DNA from: Hydrogenophaga sp. PAMC20947
GTDB lineage: Bacteria > Pseudomonadota > Gammaproteobacteria > Burkholderiales > Burkholderiaceae_C
Reading direction: 5' to 3'
NCBI RefSeq assembly: GCF_004795855.1
Contig: NZ_CP039252.1
Coordinates: 2,542,001 to 2,606,000, forward strand
Length of the DNA: 64,000 nucleotides
Shown here: piece by piece, positions 61,612-64,000 of the stretch
Numbering within the stretch: position 1 is the first letter of the stretch
Layout: each line of letters opens with the position of its first letter
Notes under the pieces: model-generated
What the model was told of the DNA's origin: nothing
Seen by the model: the letters and a program-made list of their open reading frames with translations, nothing else
Database searches by the model: none
Made by a program: the position numbers and the translations under genes

Positions 61612-62481
61612 TCAGAATGCGTCAAAGCGCATCGAAAAATCGATCGCTTTCACGTCTTTGGTCAAGGCCCCGATGGAGATACGGTCAACACCCGTCTGAG
61701 CCAGCACGCGCACCGTGTCCAGGTTCACTCCACCCGAACTCTCCAGCACGGCGCGCCCTGCATTGCGCCTCACAGCCTCTTGCAGGGTGGGAATGTCCAT
61801 GTTGTCGAGCAAAACCATGGTGGCTCCACTGGCCAGCGCTTCGTCCAGTTGCGCCAGGGTCTCCACCTCGATTTCCACAAAGCGGGCCTGGGGCGCAGTT
61901 TCTGCCACCCGCTTCAGCACGGCGGGGACACCGCCTGCTGCTGCGATGTGGTTTTCCTTGATCAGCACCGCGTCGTAAAGGCCGATCCGATGGTTCACGC
62001 CACCGCCCGCTTTCACCGCGTATTTCTGCGCCAACCTCAGGCCCGGCAAGGTCTTTCGGGTGTCCACGATGGCGGCTGACGTGCCCACGACCGCCTCGAC
62101 AAAAGTGGCGGTCTTGGTGGCCACGGCCGACATCATCTGCATGAAGTTCAAGGCCGTGCGCTCGGCCGTGAGCAACGCCTGGGCGTTGCCCTCCATCTCA
62201 ACGATCACCTGATCCGCCTGGCAACGCTGCCCTTCGGTCACGTGCCAGGTGAGGCGTGCGTCGGGATCGCAGGCCAGCACGGCGGCCTCGACCCAGGCCA
62301 CCCCACAGATCACGGCGGCTTCGCGAGCGAGGATGCGCGCACGCGCATTGCGGGAGCTGTCCACCAGCGCTGCTGTCAGATCACCGGGGCCCACATCTTC
62401 GGCCAGCGCACGCGCCACATCGGCGCGGGCCAGCGCCTGGATGTCGGATGCGGAAAAGTCAGAAAGGTGTTTCATAGACAA
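61612..62481 (-). CDS. nadC: nicotinate-nucleotide pyrophosphorylase (carboxylating)
   Basis: A 289-residue quinolinate phosphoribosyltransferase: [47 protein letters not shown] and [12 protein letters not shown] are family hallmarks. First gene of nadC-nadA, with nadB not in view. Confidence 0.94.
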   Translation of the reverse strand: MSMKHLSDFSASDIQALARADVARALAEDVGPGDLTAALVDSSRNARARILAREAAVICGVAWVEAAVLACDPDARLTWHVTEGQRCQADQVIVEMEGNAQALLTAERTALNFMQMMSAVATKTATFVEAVVGTSAAIVDTRKTLPGLRLAQKYAVKAGGGVNHRIGLYDAVLIKENHIAAAGGVPAVLKRVAETAPQARFVEIEVETLAQLDEALASGATMVLLDNMDIPTLQEAVRRNAGRAVLESSGGVNLDTVRVLAQTGVDRISIGALTKDVKAIDFSMRFDAF

Positions 62482-62541
62482 GAAGCATAACGGGATCGAA
62501 TATAGTGCCCTGCATCCCGAGTGCTATTGAGGAGAGACATC

Positions 62542-63420
62542 ATGAACGCAGCCACAACCACCGGAACGCCCTATGGCACTCTGCCATCGGCCTCACCCTT
62601 GCCACTGCGCAAGCCTGTGAGTCTGCCGCGTTTGCAGGAAATGCGTGACCGTGGGGAAAAGATCACCATGCTCACCGCCTACGACGCCACTTTTGCGGCT
62701 GTCGCCGACGCAGCAGGCGTTGAGTGCATCCTGGTCGGCGACTCGCTGGGCATGGTTTGCCAGGGACTCAACAGCACCGTCGGGGTCACGCTCGAAACCA
62801 TGCGATACCACACCGAAAGCGTGGTTCGGGGGCTGCAGCGCGTGCAAGCCACCGTGTGGGTCATTGGCGATCTGCCCTTTGGGAGCTACCACGAGAGCAA
62901 AGAACAAGCGCTGAACAGCGCTTCTGTGCTGATGCGCGCCGGCGCCCACATGGTCAAGCTCGAAGGCGGTGGCTGGACGACTGAGACGGTGCGTTTCCTG
63001 GTTGAGCGCGGCATTCCAGTGTGCGCGCACCTTGGCCTGACGCCGCAGACCGTGCACGCGCTGGGCGGCTACCGGGTTCAGGGGCGCGGCGATGCAGCGG
63101 CCTTGCAGCTGCGCCGCCAGGCCATCGAACTGCAGGATGCAGGCGCATCCATGCTGGTCCTCGAGATGGTGCCAGCAACCTTGTCCGCCGACATCACGGT
63201 AGAACTTAAAACCTGCCACACCATTGGCATCGGAGCGGGCGACGGAACCGCAGGTCAGGTGCTGGTGATGCACGACATGCTGGGCATCAACCTGGGCAAG
63301 AATCCAAAATTCGTGCACAACTTCATGGAAGACGCCAGCAGCGTCCGGGGCGCCATGGCCGCCTTCGTGGCAGCGGTGAAGGATGGCAGCTTCCCCGACA
63401 ACAACTTGCACGCCTGGTAG
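62542..63420 (+). CDS. panB: 3-methyl-2-oxobutanoate hydroxymethyltransferase
   Basis: A 292-residue ketopantoate synthase: [40 protein letters not shown] and [28 protein letters not shown] precedes ATG 62542. First of panB-panC. Confidence 0.95.
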   Translation: MNAATTTGTPYGTLPSASPLPLRKPVSLPRLQEMRDRGEKITMLTAYDATFAAVADAAGVECILVGDSLGMVCQGLNSTVGVTLETMRYHTESVVRGLQRVQATVWVIGDLPFGSYHESKEQALNSASVLMRAGAHMVKLEGGGWTTETVRFLVERGIPVCAHLGLTPQTVHALGGYRVQGRGDAAALQLRRQAIELQDAGASMLVLEMVPATLSADITVELKTCHTIGIGAGDGTAGQVLVMHDMLGINLGKNPKFVHNFMEDASSVRGAMAAFVAAVKDGSFPDNNLHAW

Positions 63421-63500
63421 ACCCCCCCCGCATCGCCTACAGCGCTACCCCCAGAGGGCGGTGCTGGCCGCCCGGCAAAGCCGGTTCGGTGGCGCCCTTG
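63421..63500. repeat. GC-rich intergenic repeat (REP-like), second copy
   Basis: Between panB and panC: a C-run at 63422-63429, then CCCCCAGAGGG and CCCGGCAAAGCCGG followed by TTCGG. Build and centre match the block at 29735-29815. Confidence 0.5.
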
Positions 63501-63501
63501 A

Positions 63502-64000
<499 letters not shown>

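Noticed and set aside
62482..62541. Possible riboswitch before panB or nadC
   Set aside because: The spacer is only about 60 bases and shows no stable structure or known consensus.

Overview
This window looks like a chromosomal segment of a betaproteobacterium, most likely Comamonadaceae (Hydrogenophaga/Variovorax-like). The signs are high GC with strong GC3 bias, the yicC-gmk-rpoZ and rph-rdgB-hemW neighbourhoods beside a PP2C phosphatase/Ser-Thr kinase pair, and a GC-rich intergenic repeat of a type common in that family. Every family call was made by eye from motifs; no database search was run.

Layout. 1-8.5 kb: a cut-off secreted protein gene, an SMR transporter, a MarR regulator divergent from a siderophore-interacting flavoprotein, a P-type ATPase, and a minus-strand run of a permuted NlpC/P60-like hydrolase, an APH-like kinase and a GT2-DUF2064 fusion. 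8.6-21.7 kb: a VTT-flavoprotein fusion, DUF547, DUF3047, a TIGR03169-type oxidoreductase, an isochorismatase-like hydrolase, several envelope proteins (one lipoprotein gene is out of frame at a seven-cytosine tract), a YHYH protein divergent from MarR, a HAD dehalogenase, an ICMT-like protein and PldA. 21.8-33 kb: a selenium/sulfur-imidazole locus with selD/senC, senB and senA (selenoneine), egtD and egtB (ergothioneine), a complete PhnCDE-type ABC transporter of the putative selenate class, an SMR protein, and a methyltransferase translationally coupled to egtB. 33-41.3 kb: GST, patatin, YHS, ATP-grasp, PQQ-type sugar dehydrogenase, NnrU, MBL and NUDIX proteins.

41.4-50.6 kb: a roughly 9.1-kb mobilizable island inserted in the 3' end of tRNA-Ser(UGA), bounded by a 14-bp direct repeat. 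From right to left it carries a P4-type tyrosine integrase, an AlpA-like regulator, a MobV-type relaxase, three small backbone genes, a tripartite toxin-antitoxin-chaperone (HigB-HigA-SecB-like) operon, and two AT-richer secreted cargo genes, one with a degenerate nuclease fold. The probable native tRNA terminator now lies beyond the right att copy.

50.6-64 kb: an omptin-like outer-membrane barrel, a thioesterase, hemW, rdgB, rph, a PP2C phosphatase and kinase, yicC-gmk-rpoZ, a DUF2939 protein, nadA-nadC, panB and the start of panC.

How the main locus may work together: the ABC transporter would bring in a selenium oxyanion (substrate inferred); SelD/SenC would make selenophosphate; SenB would make a selenosugar; EgtD would make hercynine; SenA would join selenosugar and hercynine to give the selenoneine precursor; EgtB would make the sulfur counterpart. 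No EgtC and no EgtE-type lyase is visible here.
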